Shown in pieces: positions 41,840 to 50,761 of a stretch of DNA of 64,000 nucleotides. Position numbers and translations under genes: made by a program. The notes under the pieces were generated by a model. That model saw nothing but the letters and a program-made list of their open reading frames with translations. It was not told the DNA's origin and made no database searches. Numbering within the stretch: the stretch's first letter is position 1; each line of letters begins with the position of its first letter. The stretch lies in assembly GCA_016789905.1 (NCBI GenBank), contig JAEUQC010000173.1, positions 1-64,000 of the forward strand, written 5' to 3'. Source of the stretch: Bryobacterales bacterium (lineage in GTDB: Bacteria; Acidobacteriota; Terriglobia; Bryobacterales; Bryobacteraceae).

Positions 41840-43906
41840 CTACGTTTTTATCTCCTCCTGGGCCGTCGGCGCATACTTTCGCAGGATCGCCTCCAGTGCA
41901 GCCGTCCGGACCGGCTTCGTCAACAGGTCGTTCATTCCCGCCTCGCGGCATCGGGCGAGTTCCCAGTCCATCGCGCTGGCGGTAAATGCAACAATCGGCG
42001 TCGCGCACCCTTCGGCTCGCAGCGCCTGGGCGGCCTCCACCCCGTCCATTACCGGCATCTGGTTGTCCATCAGAATCAGGTCGAACGTCCCATGGCGCGC
42101 GGCCTCCAGGGCCATGCGGCCATCTTCTGCCAAAGTAACGGTCATACCTTTTTTTTCCAAAATCCGCTGGATCACTTTCCGGTTCACCGCATTGTCCTCC
42201 GCCACAAGCAGCCTCAGATGGGGCAGTGTAAGCGCCGGTGGTTCCGGAACGGTTCTCCCATCTCCTGCTAATGCCGCACCGACCTGCAGTTCGAAAACCG
42301 ACCCCTGCCCTTCGATACTATTCACCGTGATTCGCCCGCCCATGCGCTGAACCAGTTGTTGCGAAATCGCCAGACCAAGTCCAGTCCCTTTCATTCCGTG
42401 GTTTCGGTGAAGTTGCGTGAAGGGTTGAAACAGGAGATCCCGCTTTTCGGCCGGGATTCCACATCCGGTATCGCGGACTTGCAGCACCAGCATCGCTCCG
42501 CCGGGAACGCTTTCCCGCGTCTCCGCGCTTATTTCCACAAGCCCGTGCTCTGTGAACTTCACGGCGTTGTTGGCCAGATTTAGGATCACCTGACGCAGGC
42601 GCCCGCCATCGATCATCAGGCGCGGCCGCTCCAGCCGCCTCGCATCCACCGTCAATTGCAAACCTTTCGCTCCCGCGAGCGGAAGCAGCAGCCGCTTGAC
42701 GTCCTCAATCAGTTGTGCGATATCCGTCGGCTGCGGCTCCAATGTCAGTTTCCCTGACGCGATCTTCGACAGATCCAGGATGTCGTTAAGGATCGCGAGC
42801 AGAGACTCAGCCGACGACTGCACCGTGTTAACGTATTCGCTTTGTTCCTGGTCCAAAGCGGTATCTCGCAGCAGCGCCGCTGTGCCCAGTATTCCATTCA
42901 TCGGCGTGCGTATTTCATGGCTCATGTTTGCCAGGAAGTCGCTCTTTGCTCGGTTGGCGGCGTCGGCGGTGCGGCTCACCAACCTCAGTTTCCAGCTCTG
43001 CCACCCTATCCAGACCAGCATCAACGCCATCGCACCCACGCCGGCACCCAACCACCGCCCGCGGAGTTCGGCATCGTCCAATTGAGTAATCAACGAAAGT
43101 TCGTTCCATGGATCGCGCGCCGTCCGAAACGAAATCGCTGAAAGTGTACCGTCGCGGGCCATCTCCGATATTTCTTCGCGAATCGCGTCGGCAGCATGTC
43201 TTGCGTCCGCCCGGAGCAGCGTTGCTCCCACACCCCACTCCATTCGCTCCATTGGCAGGGGGATAAAGTCCAGCCGTTCGTTGCATTCGGGTGTCGATTG
43301 CATGGATTGCACAACGAATTTCCCGCTGGTGAATAGCCCGGCGTCCGCATCCCCATGGCAAACAGCGTTGAGTACATCTCTGGGAGTCGGCCTCGTGACG
43401 CGTTTGGCCTTCCTGAAATGCCGTTCCGCTAGCCGCTCGTTTAACGGAATCGATTGTAGTGCTACTCGTTCCGCCTCGCCGATGTTGTGCGCCCGGTAAC
43501 GCCCATCCTGCCGAACGGCAGTCCAGATTGTGCTTCCATCCCAGCTCTTCGAGATGTAAAGATACTCCCGCCGTTCCGGCAACTTTCCCACTTGAGTCCA
43601 AAGGTCCGCCCTGCCTTCCTTCAAACTGATATCCGGTCCTTCGGGCAGATAGACCCACTCAATTTGTATACCCCGGCGCCGGCAAGCCGCGCGAAAGATG
43701 TCGACCACCACACCCCGCGGCTTGCCGTTCGAGTACTCTACAGTGGGTGAACTCACCTGGAATCCAACACGGAACGGCGCACGGCCAGGTTCTGGGCGCC
43801 AAGGCCGCGTTTTCAAACACAAGAACACCGTTGCGGCCAACGCCAGCAGGACCGCTCCCGCTAGCCGTGTCCGGCTCCGATCTGCTCCGGTTTTGCGAAT
43901 GGCCAT
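41840..43906 (-). CDS. hybrid sensor histidine kinase with periplasmic SBP_bac_3 sensor
   Basis: 688 residues. TM helix near 17-33, then a solute-binding type 3 domain (FRVGFQVSSPTVEYSNGKPRGVVVDIFRAAC ... WGVGATLLRADA), a second TM near 285-305, a HisKA domain with His330 in MSHEIRTPMNG, HATPase_c blocks (NLANNAVKFTEHG, DTGCGIP, KGTGLGLAISQQL), and a C-terminal receiver (LLVAEDNAVNRKVI, phospho-Asp in LILMDNQMP, Lys in LLTKPV). An amino-acid or sugar-like ligand in the periplasm probably controls a phosphorelay. No HPt or response regulator partner gene is adjacent, so the target is unknown. Confidence 0.9.
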   Translation of the reverse strand: MAIRKTGADRSRTRLAGAVLLALAATVFLCLKTRPWRPEPGRAPFRVGFQVSSPTVEYSNGKPRGVVVDIFRAACRRRGIQIEWVYLPEGPDISLKEGRADLWTQVGKLPERREYLYISKSWDGSTIWTAVRQDGRYRAHNIGEAERVALQSIPLNERLAERHFRKAKRVTRPTPRDVLNAVCHGDADAGLFTSGKFVVQSMQSTPECNERLDFIPLPMERMEWGVGATLLRADARHAADAIREEISEMARDGTLSAISFRTARDPWNELSLITQLDDAELRGRWLGAGVGAMALMLVWIGWQSWKLRLVSRTADAANRAKSDFLANMSHEIRTPMNGILGTAALLRDTALDQEQSEYVNTVQSSAESLLAILNDILDLSKIASGKLTLEPQPTDIAQLIEDVKRLLLPLAGAKGLQLTVDARRLERPRLMIDGGRLRQVILNLANNAVKFTEHGLVEISAETRESVPGGAMLVLQVRDTGCGIPAEKRDLLFQPFTQLHRNHGMKGTGLGLAISQQLVQRMGGRITVNSIEGQGSVFELQVGAALAGDGRTVPEPPALTLPHLRLLVAEDNAVNRKVIQRILEKKGMTVTLAEDGRMALEAARHGTFDLILMDNQMPVMDGVEAAQALRAEGCATPIVAFTASAMDWELARCREAGMNDLLTKPVRTAALEAILRKYAPTAQEEIKT

Positions 43907-44154
43907 GTCAAAAGGCTTATCGGTCCAATTCGGAAGAGTTTGGAGGCCTCCCCTTCAATGCTGTGTTTTCCACAGCCTCGGGCAGGCCGGATTCCCGCGG
44001 ACGGAAAAAGCGGGATTCCATCTGTAGTTCCCAAGCTAATGAAAATAGATGATTTACCCAGGTGCTATTCCTGCCCACACCAACGCGTTTCCACAGTTCG
44101 CCCAACTGCCATTCACACGTTTTCCACAGGCGCGAGCCTCCGGCGAACCAGTGT

Positions 44155-44934
44155 CTATTTCTGACAACCGGAGCAGTAGTAGGTGGACCGTCCACTCTGA
44201 GCCAGCCGCTTCACCGGCCGTTCGCACACCCGGCAGGGCTCTCCCTCTCTCCCATAGACCATCAGCGTTTGCCGCTCGGCCTCAATCATGTTTCCAGGCT
44301 GCGAGTACAATTCGTACACTGACTCTACGGCTCCACTCATCACCGCCACAATCGCGGAATGCAGTTTTTCCAGCCGAGGTTTCCTTAGCGTCCCCATTTG
44401 CCGGCGCGGGTCAATCCCTGCTCGAAAGAGCGCCTCCGCCGCATATATATTCCCCAGTCCGGCCACCTTGTCCTGATCCAGCAGAAACAGCTTCGCCGGC
44501 TTTCGTGAACCCTTTGCCATTCCCGCCAACTCCGTCGCTGTAAAATCCGGATCCAGAGGCTCCCTCCCATACTCCGGGACGGCGTAAATCAGCGCGATCC
44601 GGCCCAGCGCCCGCGGGTCTTCAAAAACGATCCCACGCCCATCGGCCAATTCCCACACGACACGTACCGCACCAACCAGAAAACGGTAGTCGGGAATCAC
44701 GTATAGGTTCCCGGTCATCCTCAAATGCACGTGCAGGATTCCGCCGCTTGACAGGTGCAAAAAGATGTTCTTCCCCCGCCGTTCCACGCGTGTCAGCGTT
44801 GCCCGGTTGCACGCCTGCTCCACGTCGCCCTTGGCAATCGAGGACCGCAGCAGCCGGGCTCGACGAATCAGACATCCCTCAGCCTCCAGCCGCAGTTTTT
44901 TGCAGACGGCTTCCACTTCCGGCATTTCAGGCAT
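44155..44934 (-). CDS. mutM: formamidopyrimidine-DNA glycosylase (Fpg/Nei family)
   Basis: 259 residues. MPEMPEVEAV supplies the catalytic Pro2 and Glu3 after Met removal. Also seen: the GRRGKN-like RVERRGKNIFLHL, LRMTGNL, DPRALGRI, LLDQDKVAGLGNIYAAEALFRAGIDP (the KVAGLGNIY helix-two-turns-helix), and a zinc finger CRVCERPV...YYCSGCQ. It removes oxidised purines such as 8-oxoG. The conserved Asn/Arg for 8-oxoG binding were not distinguished, so Nei-type specificity is possible. Its start lies 8 bp inside the end of the SAM hydrolase-family gene upstream. Confidence 0.9.
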   Translation of the reverse strand: MPEMPEVEAVCKKLRLEAEGCLIRRARLLRSSIAKGDVEQACNRATLTRVERRGKNIFLHLSSGGILHVHLRMTGNLYVIPDYRFLVGAVRVVWELADGRGIVFEDPRALGRIALIYAVPEYGREPLDPDFTATELAGMAKGSRKPAKLFLLDQDKVAGLGNIYAAEALFRAGIDPRRQMGTLRKPRLEKLHSAIVAVMSGAVESVYELYSQPGNMIEAERQTLMVYGREGEPCRVCERPVKRLAQSGRSTYYCSGCQK

Positions 44935-45736
44935 CGTCTTTTGCCCATCCCATCATGTCCACCGGCGCTCCAGCCGCAACACCCAGCCGCTTGGCCGCGC
45001 TCGCTTCCCGCATGACAATTTCGATATATCCGCTGGACCCCGCTATGGCGTACAATTCCCCATAGGCGCATTGTTCGTAGTGGCTCGCCATAACGTCAAT
45101 CTGTTCAAATCCCACCGTAAACACGAACGGATTGGTCAGCAGCCAGGGAAACTCACGCACGTTGAAATTTGTGATCAGGTTTCCGAACCGGTCGACCTTC
45201 AGAATGAGCCCTGTCCACTGCCGTTTGGAGGTCTGCGTTGGGGCGCCCATTGCAAGCCGCAAGGCATCGACGACTACCTTCCCGAACGCCGCCGGCCGCG
45301 TACCGGCGGCCAAGTGCGCCGCGCAAGGTGCGAAAACATCCCTGCCGTGAAAGGTTGCGCTGATGGGCGACAGGAAGTATTTCGACGCGGTGATCGCGCG
45401 CGCCTTGGCTCCCTTCGCCGATAACGCCGTTGTTAGCACGCCGTTATCCGGCCCCACAAAATACTGATCGGCCGCCTCGACAAGAATTGGCCGCCGTGAC
45501 GATCCTACCCCGGGGTCGACCACCGCCACATGGACCGTCCCTTTCGGAAACCACCGCCACGATTCGCCAAATGTGAACGCTGCCTCGGTCACATCAAATG
45601 CGCGCAGCTCGTGCGTCAGATCGACAATCACCGCCCCTGGGCAGATGCCGAGGATCACTCCTTTCATGGCGGCCACAAAGTGGTCCGACAAGCCGAAATC
45701 GGTGGTCAACGTAAGAAGGGGACTACGGGATGCCAT
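44927..45736 (-). CDS. SAM hydroxide adenosyltransferase / DUF62 family
   Basis: 269 residues from ATG 45736. Conserved family blocks: LLTLTTDFGLSDHFVAAMKGVILGICPGAVIVDLTHEL, TVHVAVVDPGVGS, YFVGPDNGVLT and FHGRDVFAPCAAHLAAG, plus VDRFGNLITNF. Enzymes hydrolyse S-adenosylmethionine to adenosine and methionine using water; the chlorinase/fluorinase relatives use halide. The long reading frame that continues upstream to 46999 is the complement of the cysteine desulfurase gene and is not real. Divergent from the desulfurase gene with 15 bp between starts. Confidence 0.88.
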   Translation of the reverse strand: MASRSPLLTLTTDFGLSDHFVAAMKGVILGICPGAVIVDLTHELRAFDVTEAAFTFGESWRWFPKGTVHVAVVDPGVGSSRRPILVEAADQYFVGPDNGVLTTALSAKGAKARAITASKYFLSPISATFHGRDVFAPCAAHLAAGTRPAAFGKVVVDALRLAMGAPTQTSKRQWTGLILKVDRFGNLITNFNVREFPWLLTNPFVFTVGFEQIDVMASHYEQCAYGELYAIAGSSGYIEIVMREASAAKRLGVAAGAPVDMMGWAKDDA

Positions 45737-45739
45737 TGG

Positions 45740-45745
45740 TAGAAT
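45740..45745 (+). promoter_or_regulatory. -10 box TAGAAT, 6 nt before a GTG start
   Basis: TAGAAT ends 6 nt before GTG 45752 and there is no Shine-Dalgarno, so the cysteine desulfurase mRNA may be leaderless. No -35 box of good quality at 17 bp. Confidence 0.45.
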
Positions 45746-45751
45746 AAAAGT

Positions 45752-46849
45752 GTGGAGCGCTATTATTTCGATCACAACGCGACGACGCCCATCGCCCCAG
45801 CGGTGATCGACGCCATGTTGCCCGTACTCCGTGACGGATTCGGGAATGCCTCTAGTATCCACCAGCCCGGCCAGCACGCCAAGCAGGTTCTGGAACGCGC
45901 CCGCCGCCAGGTGGCGAACTTTCTGGGATGCTCGCCGAAAGAGATCGTTTTCACTTCCGGCGGGACCGAAGCCGACAATCTGGCGATCCTGAGCGTGGGT
46001 GGCCACATCGTCACTTCTAATATCGAGCACCCGGCCATCCTCTCCGCCTGTGCTCGCGCCGAGAGTTTCACCCTGGTGGAAGCCGATGCAAATGGTTTGG
46101 TGCATCCCTCCGCCATTCAAGACGCCATTCGGCCTGATACGGCTCTGGTGTCCATCATGCATGTGAACAATGAACTTGGCGCGGTACAGCCGATTGAAGA
46201 AATCGCCAGGATCGCGCACGACGCCGGCGCGCTCTTTCACTCTGACGGTGTGCAGGCGGCCGGCCGGGTCCCCGTCAACTTGAAGAACATCGATTTCTAT
46301 TCCATCTCCGGCCACAAGCTCAACGCACCGAAAGGGATAGGCGCGCTTTTCGTTCGCCGGGGAGTGGACTGCTTGCCTCGCCAATTTGGCGGACGCCAGG
46401 AACAAGGGCGCCGGGCCGGTACCGAAAACGTGCCCGCGTGCGCCGCTTTCGGAGCCGCCTGCGAGCTTGCCCGCCCGGACCTCACCGCGTTGCGGGACCG
46501 TCTTGAGCAGGGCATTCTGGCCCAGGTGCCGCAAGCCGTCGTCAACGGCGCCAACGCGCCCCGCGTCGCCAACACCACCAACATTCGTTTTGCTGGCATC
46601 GAAGGCGAAGCCATGGTGATTGCGCTCGATCTGCGCGGTTTTGCCGTGTCGAGCGGCGCCGCCTGTTCCTCTGGCGCGGTGGAACCGAGTCATGTGCTGA
46701 CCGCCATCGGCCTCACCAGGGAGCAGGCCAAATCCTCGATTCGTTTTTCGCTCGGTCTCGGCAACACCGTCGAACAGGTCGATGCCCTTATCGGTGCCGT
46801 CGTCGCTTCCGTCGCCCATCTCCGAAGGCTCTCCCCCGTGTATGTCTAA
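45752..46849 (+). CDS. cysteine desulfurase (NifS/IscS type)
   Basis: 365 residues from a GTG. PLP-binding Lys189 in SISGHKLNAPKGIGALF, catalytic Cys305 in SSGAACSSGAV, substrate motifs YFDHNATTP, TSGGTEADNLAI and RAGTENVPACAAFG. It takes sulfur from cysteine as a persulfide for tRNA thiolation and Fe-S clusters. The next gene, mnmA, starts 8 bp before this stop, so the desulfurase probably feeds MnmA. The gap to the divergent SAM hydrolase-family gene is only 15 bp. Confidence 0.9.
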   Translation: MERYYFDHNATTPIAPAVIDAMLPVLRDGFGNASSIHQPGQHAKQVLERARRQVANFLGCSPKEIVFTSGGTEADNLAILSVGGHIVTSNIEHPAILSACARAESFTLVEADANGLVHPSAIQDAIRPDTALVSIMHVNNELGAVQPIEEIARIAHDAGALFHSDGVQAAGRVPVNLKNIDFYSISGHKLNAPKGIGALFVRRGVDCLPRQFGGRQEQGRRAGTENVPACAAFGAACELARPDLTALRDRLEQGILAQVPQAVVNGANAPRVANTTNIRFAGIEGEAMVIALDLRGFAVSSGAACSSGAVEPSHVLTAIGLTREQAKSSIRFSLGLGNTVEQVDALIGAVVASVAHLRRLSPVYV

Positions 46850-47951
46850 GCAACCGCTTATCGCCGTGGCAATGAGCGGTGGCGTGGATAGCTCGGTCGT
46901 TGCCGGACTCCTAAAGCGCGAGGGCGCGAATATTGTCGGAATGACAATGCAACTGTGGAACCAGCGCCGCCTGGCCGAATTGGCGCCGGAAACTGCCACC
47001 GGCCGTTGTTGTTCGATTGACGATGTCTACGACGCCCGTTACGTTGCCCAACTCGTCGGAATCCCCTACTACGTCGTTAATTTTGAAGATGCGTTTGAAA
47101 AGAACGTGGTGAAACCTTTTGTGGATGATTACCTGCACGGCCGTACTCCCATCCCCTGCACTCTCTGCAACAACTTCATCAAGTTCGATACGTTCATCGA
47201 AATGGCAGAAGGCGTTGGCGCGGACAAGATCGCGACCGGTCACTATGCCCGCATTACGCAAAACTCCGAATCCGGCCGCTGGGAACTCCGTCGCGCGCTC
47301 GACGACACCAAAGACCAAACATATTTCCTGTTCGGTCTTACTCAGACGCAACTCGCCCGCACCCTCTTCCCGCTGGGCGGCATGGTCAAAACTGAGGTCC
47401 GGGAACTCGCCAAGACTCTCGCTCTTCCAATCGCTGACAAGGGGGATAGCCAGGAGATCTGTTTTGTTCCCAATGGCGACTACAAATCTTTCATCGAAGC
47501 GTACTGTCGCGAGCAGAACATTTCGCTTGGCGACATGTCCGGGGATATCATCACCCGGGACGGACAGGTGCTTGGCGAGCACTCCGGCTACCATAGCTAC
47601 ACTGTCGGCCAACGCCGAGGCCTCAAAATCGCCGCCGGCGAACCGCTCTATGTCATCGCCACCGAACCGGAGTCGAAGCGTGTGATCGTCGGCCGCGACG
47701 AGGAGCTGTTGACGCAGGCCTTCACCGCGCGCGATGTCAACTGGATTTCTATTCCACCGATTCAGGCGCCCCGCCGTTCCCAGGTCCGCATCCGCAACCG
47801 TCATGTCCCCTCCGACGCGACCCTTGTTCCCGCCGGTGACGACACGCGCGTCCAGGTTCGTTTCGACAGTCCGCAGCGTGCCGTCACCCCCGGCCAAGGC
47901 GCCGTCTTCTACGACGGGGATCTCGTTCTCGGCGGCGGCTGGATAGACTAG
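46842..47951 (+). CDS. mnmA: tRNA-specific 2-thiouridylase
   Basis: 369 residues from ATG 46842. PP-loop AVAMSGGVDSSVVAGLL at residues 7-23, catalytic cysteines in PIPCTLCNNFIKF and SQEICFVPNGDY, and a C-terminal SGYHSYTVGQRRGLKIAAGEPLYVIA domain. It makes s2U34 in Lys, Glu and Gln tRNAs. The frame upstream to 46782 lies inside the desulfurase gene and is not needed. The 8-bp overlap with the desulfurase gene indicates translational coupling. Confidence 0.93.
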   Translation: MSKQPLIAVAMSGGVDSSVVAGLLKREGANIVGMTMQLWNQRRLAELAPETATGRCCSIDDVYDARYVAQLVGIPYYVVNFEDAFEKNVVKPFVDDYLHGRTPIPCTLCNNFIKFDTFIEMAEGVGADKIATGHYARITQNSESGRWELRRALDDTKDQTYFLFGLTQTQLARTLFPLGGMVKTEVRELAKTLALPIADKGDSQEICFVPNGDYKSFIEAYCREQNISLGDMSGDIITRDGQVLGEHSGYHSYTVGQRRGLKIAAGEPLYVIATEPESKRVIVGRDEELLTQAFTARDVNWISIPPIQAPRRSQVRIRNRHVPSDATLVPAGDDTRVQVRFDSPQRAVTPGQGAVFYDGDLVLGGGWID

Positions 47952-47956
47952 GACCA

Positions 47957-48838
47957 GTGGCCCAGCGCAGCCCTCGCCGCAATCGCGTCGAATACCTTCT
48001 AACTCGCGCCGCTCTCGGCACGCTATCCTATGGCCCTCTGGCCGTTAGCTTCGCCATCGCCTGGTGTTATGCCCAGTTGCTTCGTTTGGCCGCGCCCAAG
48101 TTTACTCGCATCGCCACGCGCAATCTGGAACTGGCCGGCCTGCCGCCGAGGACCGCCGCCGGCGTCTGGCACTCCATTGCACGCCAACTTGTGGTCTTCG
48201 CGCGGATGGAGAGCATCGATAAATCCAACGTCGGCGAGTGGATCCGCTACGAGGGTTTCCATCATTTTGAAAAGGCCAAAGCCGACGGGAAGGGCGTGCT
48301 GTTCGCCACGCTCCATTTGGGGGCATGGGAACTCAGCGCCTTCAGCCACGCGCTGATGGCCGAACCGATGCATGTTGTGGTGCGTCCGCTCGACAATCCG
48401 CTGCTCGATGCCTTTGTCGAGTCCAGGCGCGCCGCAAGCGGGAATACGATTCTCGGCAAGAAAGAGGCCGCCCGCGGTATTCTCCAAGCGCTCAAAGATA
48501 ACAAAGCCGTGGGGATCCTCGTCGATCAGAACGTCGGGCTCGATGAAGGCATCTTCGTGAACTTCTTCGGACGGAAGGCCTGCGTCAGCCCCACGTTCGC
48601 AAAACTTGCCTCCCGTACCGGCGCGGCGGTAATTCCCGGATATGCTATCTGGAGCCCGAGTGAGCGCAAGTTCATTCTGCGGTTCGATGAGCCCGTTGGC
48701 ATCACCGGCAACACGCTTATCGATACCCAGCGAATCCAGGCCGCACTGGAGCGCGCCATCCGGGCCTACCCAGATCAATGGTTATGGATGCATCGAAGAT
48801 GGAAAACAAGGCCTCCCGGCGAACAGCCGCTCTACTGA
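47957..48838 (+). CDS. lysophospholipid/lipid A-type acyltransferase
   Basis: 293 residues from a GTG at 47957, 5 nt after the mnmA stop. An N-terminal helix (LSYGPLAVSFAIAWCYAQLL), the HX4E motif in LFATLHLGAWEL, and the family pattern AVGILVDQNVGLDEGIFVNFFGRKACVSPTFAKLASRTGAAVIPG, ending DQWLWMHRRWKTRPP, all match LpxL/HtrB-type enzymes. It transfers a secondary acyl chain to lipid A or a related lipid from acyl-ACP at the inner membrane. Confidence 0.85.
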   Translation: MAQRSPRRNRVEYLLTRAALGTLSYGPLAVSFAIAWCYAQLLRLAAPKFTRIATRNLELAGLPPRTAAGVWHSIARQLVVFARMESIDKSNVGEWIRYEGFHHFEKAKADGKGVLFATLHLGAWELSAFSHALMAEPMHVVVRPLDNPLLDAFVESRRAASGNTILGKKEAARGILQALKDNKAVGILVDQNVGLDEGIFVNFFGRKACVSPTFAKLASRTGAAVIPGYAIWSPSERKFILRFDEPVGITGNTLIDTQRIQAALERAIRAYPDQWLWMHRRWKTRPPGEQPLY

Positions 48839-50757
48839 TTACGCTCCTGACAGCCTGCCTTTCAACAGCGCAGGACCGCCCGGTTCCGCCCCCCGGCGTG
48901 CCCATTCCAGACAACGATAGAAAAGAACTGGAAGCCGGCCTCCAGCGACTCGGCAACTCCATCGCATCGCTCGGTAAACATGCCCTCCTCCCGGACGTTC
49001 TCATCTTCCGTGAAGCGGTTCGCTACGCTCTCACTTACAACGAGTTCTTCGATGCGCCCGACATTGCCAAAGCGAAGGCACTTCTTGTCGAAGGCCAGAA
49101 ACGCGCCGATCAACTCGTCAACGGCGAGGCCCCGTGGACCCGTGCCACCGGTCTTGTTGTCCGAGGCTACGTGTCAAAGATCGACGGCTCCATTCAGCCA
49201 TACGGCCTGGTTGTGCCTCCCAGTTTCGACCCGAGGCTCCCGCGGAAATGGCGCGTCGATGCCTGGTTTCATGGACGCGCCGAAAAACTGAGCGAGGTCA
49301 ACTTTCTCTCCGAACGCATGTCCCGCCCCGGGGAGTTCACTCCCGCTGATACCATCGTGGTTCACCTCTACGGCCGGTATTGCAACGCGAACAAATTCGC
49401 CGGAGAAGTAGACCTCTTCGAAACGCTTGATGCCATGCGCAGACACTACCCTGTCGATGACGACCGCATTCTGGTGCGTGGCTTCTCCATGGGCGGCGCC
49501 GCGGCCTGGCACTTCGGCGCGCACTACGCCGGCCGCTGGGCCGCCGTTGCACCCGGCGCCGGCTTTAGTGAATCCGCCGAGTTCCTGAAACTCGCCGAAC
49601 GTAAGGAGGTCACGCCGCCGTGGGAGCAGACCCTTTGGCGCATGTACGATTCGACGCTCTACGCGGCCAACTTCACCAACGTCCCGCTCGTCGCCTATTC
49701 CGGCGAAATCGATGGCCAGAAACAGGCCGCGGACCTGATGGCAAAGTACCTCGAAAAAGAGGGCATTCCGATGACCCACATCATCGGCCCCAACACGCCC
49801 CACCGCTATCATCCCGCCTCGAAAGTAGAAATCGACAAACGCCTCGATGCGATCGCCGCCCGAGGCAGGGACAGCTTCCCGCGCCGCGTCAAATTCGTCA
49901 CCTATACCCTCCGCTACAACCGCATGAAATGGGTCGTCGTCGATGGCCTGGAAAAGCACTGGGAAAAAGCGCAGGTCGCTGCCGCTGTCCATACAAAGGG
50001 CTTGGAGATTTCCACGGCGAATGTCAGCGCGATGAGCATTGACTATTCTTCCGGCGCTGCTCCCGTCGAACTGATCGGGAAAGCTGTCATCACCATCGAC
50101 GGCCAGCCCCTTCAGGTAACTGGCCCCGCGAGTGACCGCTCCTGGCAAGTTCATCTTGCCAAAGCCAGCGGCAAATGGAGCGTGGCGGCCAGCCGCCCCG
50201 AGGGCAAACGAAAACTCCACGGATTGCAGGGGCCCATTGACGACGCATTCATGAACTCCTTCCTCTTCGTGCTTCCCAGCGGTATGCCAACGGGAGAATC
50301 CGGCCAGCGCATCGCCGCCGAACAGTCCCGCGCCATCCGCGAGTGGCGCCGCCAGTTCCGTGGCGACGCCCGCGTGAAGAAGGACACCGAAGTCACCGCC
50401 GAAGATATCGCCAATCACAATCTGGTCCTGTGGGGCGATCCGGCCTCCAACGCCCTCATCGCCAAGGTGATCGACCAGTTGCCCCTCCAGTGGAACGCCG
50501 CCGCGCTCACCGTGAACAGCAAACGCTACAATGCCGCCACCCACTACCCCGCGCTCATTTACCCGAACCCGCTGAACGCCAACAAGTACGTCGTTCTGAA
50601 CAGCGGCTTCACTTTCCGTGAGTTCGATAATCTCAACAACGCCAGACAGATTTCGAAACTCCCCGATTGGGCCGTCATCGACACGGCCACACCGGCCAAC
50701 GGCCGCTATCCTGGCAGTATCGCCGCCGCCGGCTTTTTCAACGAAAGCTGGCAATAA
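48799..50757 (+). CDS. secreted alpha/beta hydrolase (prolyl oligopeptidase-type fold)
   Basis: 652 residues from ATG 48799; this start lies inside the end of the acyltransferase gene, and signal peptide follows (KASRRTAALLITLLTACLSTAQ). The hydrolase domain shows the nucleophile elbow VRGFSMGGAAAWHFG, a candidate Asp in VAYSGEIDGQKQA and a His in GPNTPHRYHP. A C-terminal beta-rich extension of about 280 residues has no recognised family. Probably an esterase or peptidase on a secreted substrate. Followed after 4 bp by an aldose-epimerase-like gene. Confidence 0.75.
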   Translation: MENKASRRTAALLITLLTACLSTAQDRPVPPPGVPIPDNDRKELEAGLQRLGNSIASLGKHALLPDVLIFREAVRYALTYNEFFDAPDIAKAKALLVEGQKRADQLVNGEAPWTRATGLVVRGYVSKIDGSIQPYGLVVPPSFDPRLPRKWRVDAWFHGRAEKLSEVNFLSERMSRPGEFTPADTIVVHLYGRYCNANKFAGEVDLFETLDAMRRHYPVDDDRILVRGFSMGGAAAWHFGAHYAGRWAAVAPGAGFSESAEFLKLAERKEVTPPWEQTLWRMYDSTLYAANFTNVPLVAYSGEIDGQKQAADLMAKYLEKEGIPMTHIIGPNTPHRYHPASKVEIDKRLDAIAARGRDSFPRRVKFVTYTLRYNRMKWVVVDGLEKHWEKAQVAAAVHTKGLEISTANVSAMSIDYSSGAAPVELIGKAVITIDGQPLQVTGPASDRSWQVHLAKASGKWSVAASRPEGKRKLHGLQGPIDDAFMNSFLFVLPSGMPTGESGQRIAAEQSRAIREWRRQFRGDARVKKDTEVTAEDIANHNLVLWGDPASNALIAKVIDQLPLQWNAAALTVNSKRYNAATHYPALIYPNPLNANKYVVLNSGFTFREFDNLNNARQISKLPDWAVIDTATPANGRYPGSIAAAGFFNESWQ

Positions 50758-50761
50758 CAAA

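Noticed and set aside
45737..46999. N-terminal 421 codons of a 690-codon minus-strand frame
   Set aside because: This part is the exact complement of the cysteine desulfurase gene and its start; the real gene begins at ATG 45736 with the conserved LLTLTTDFG motif.
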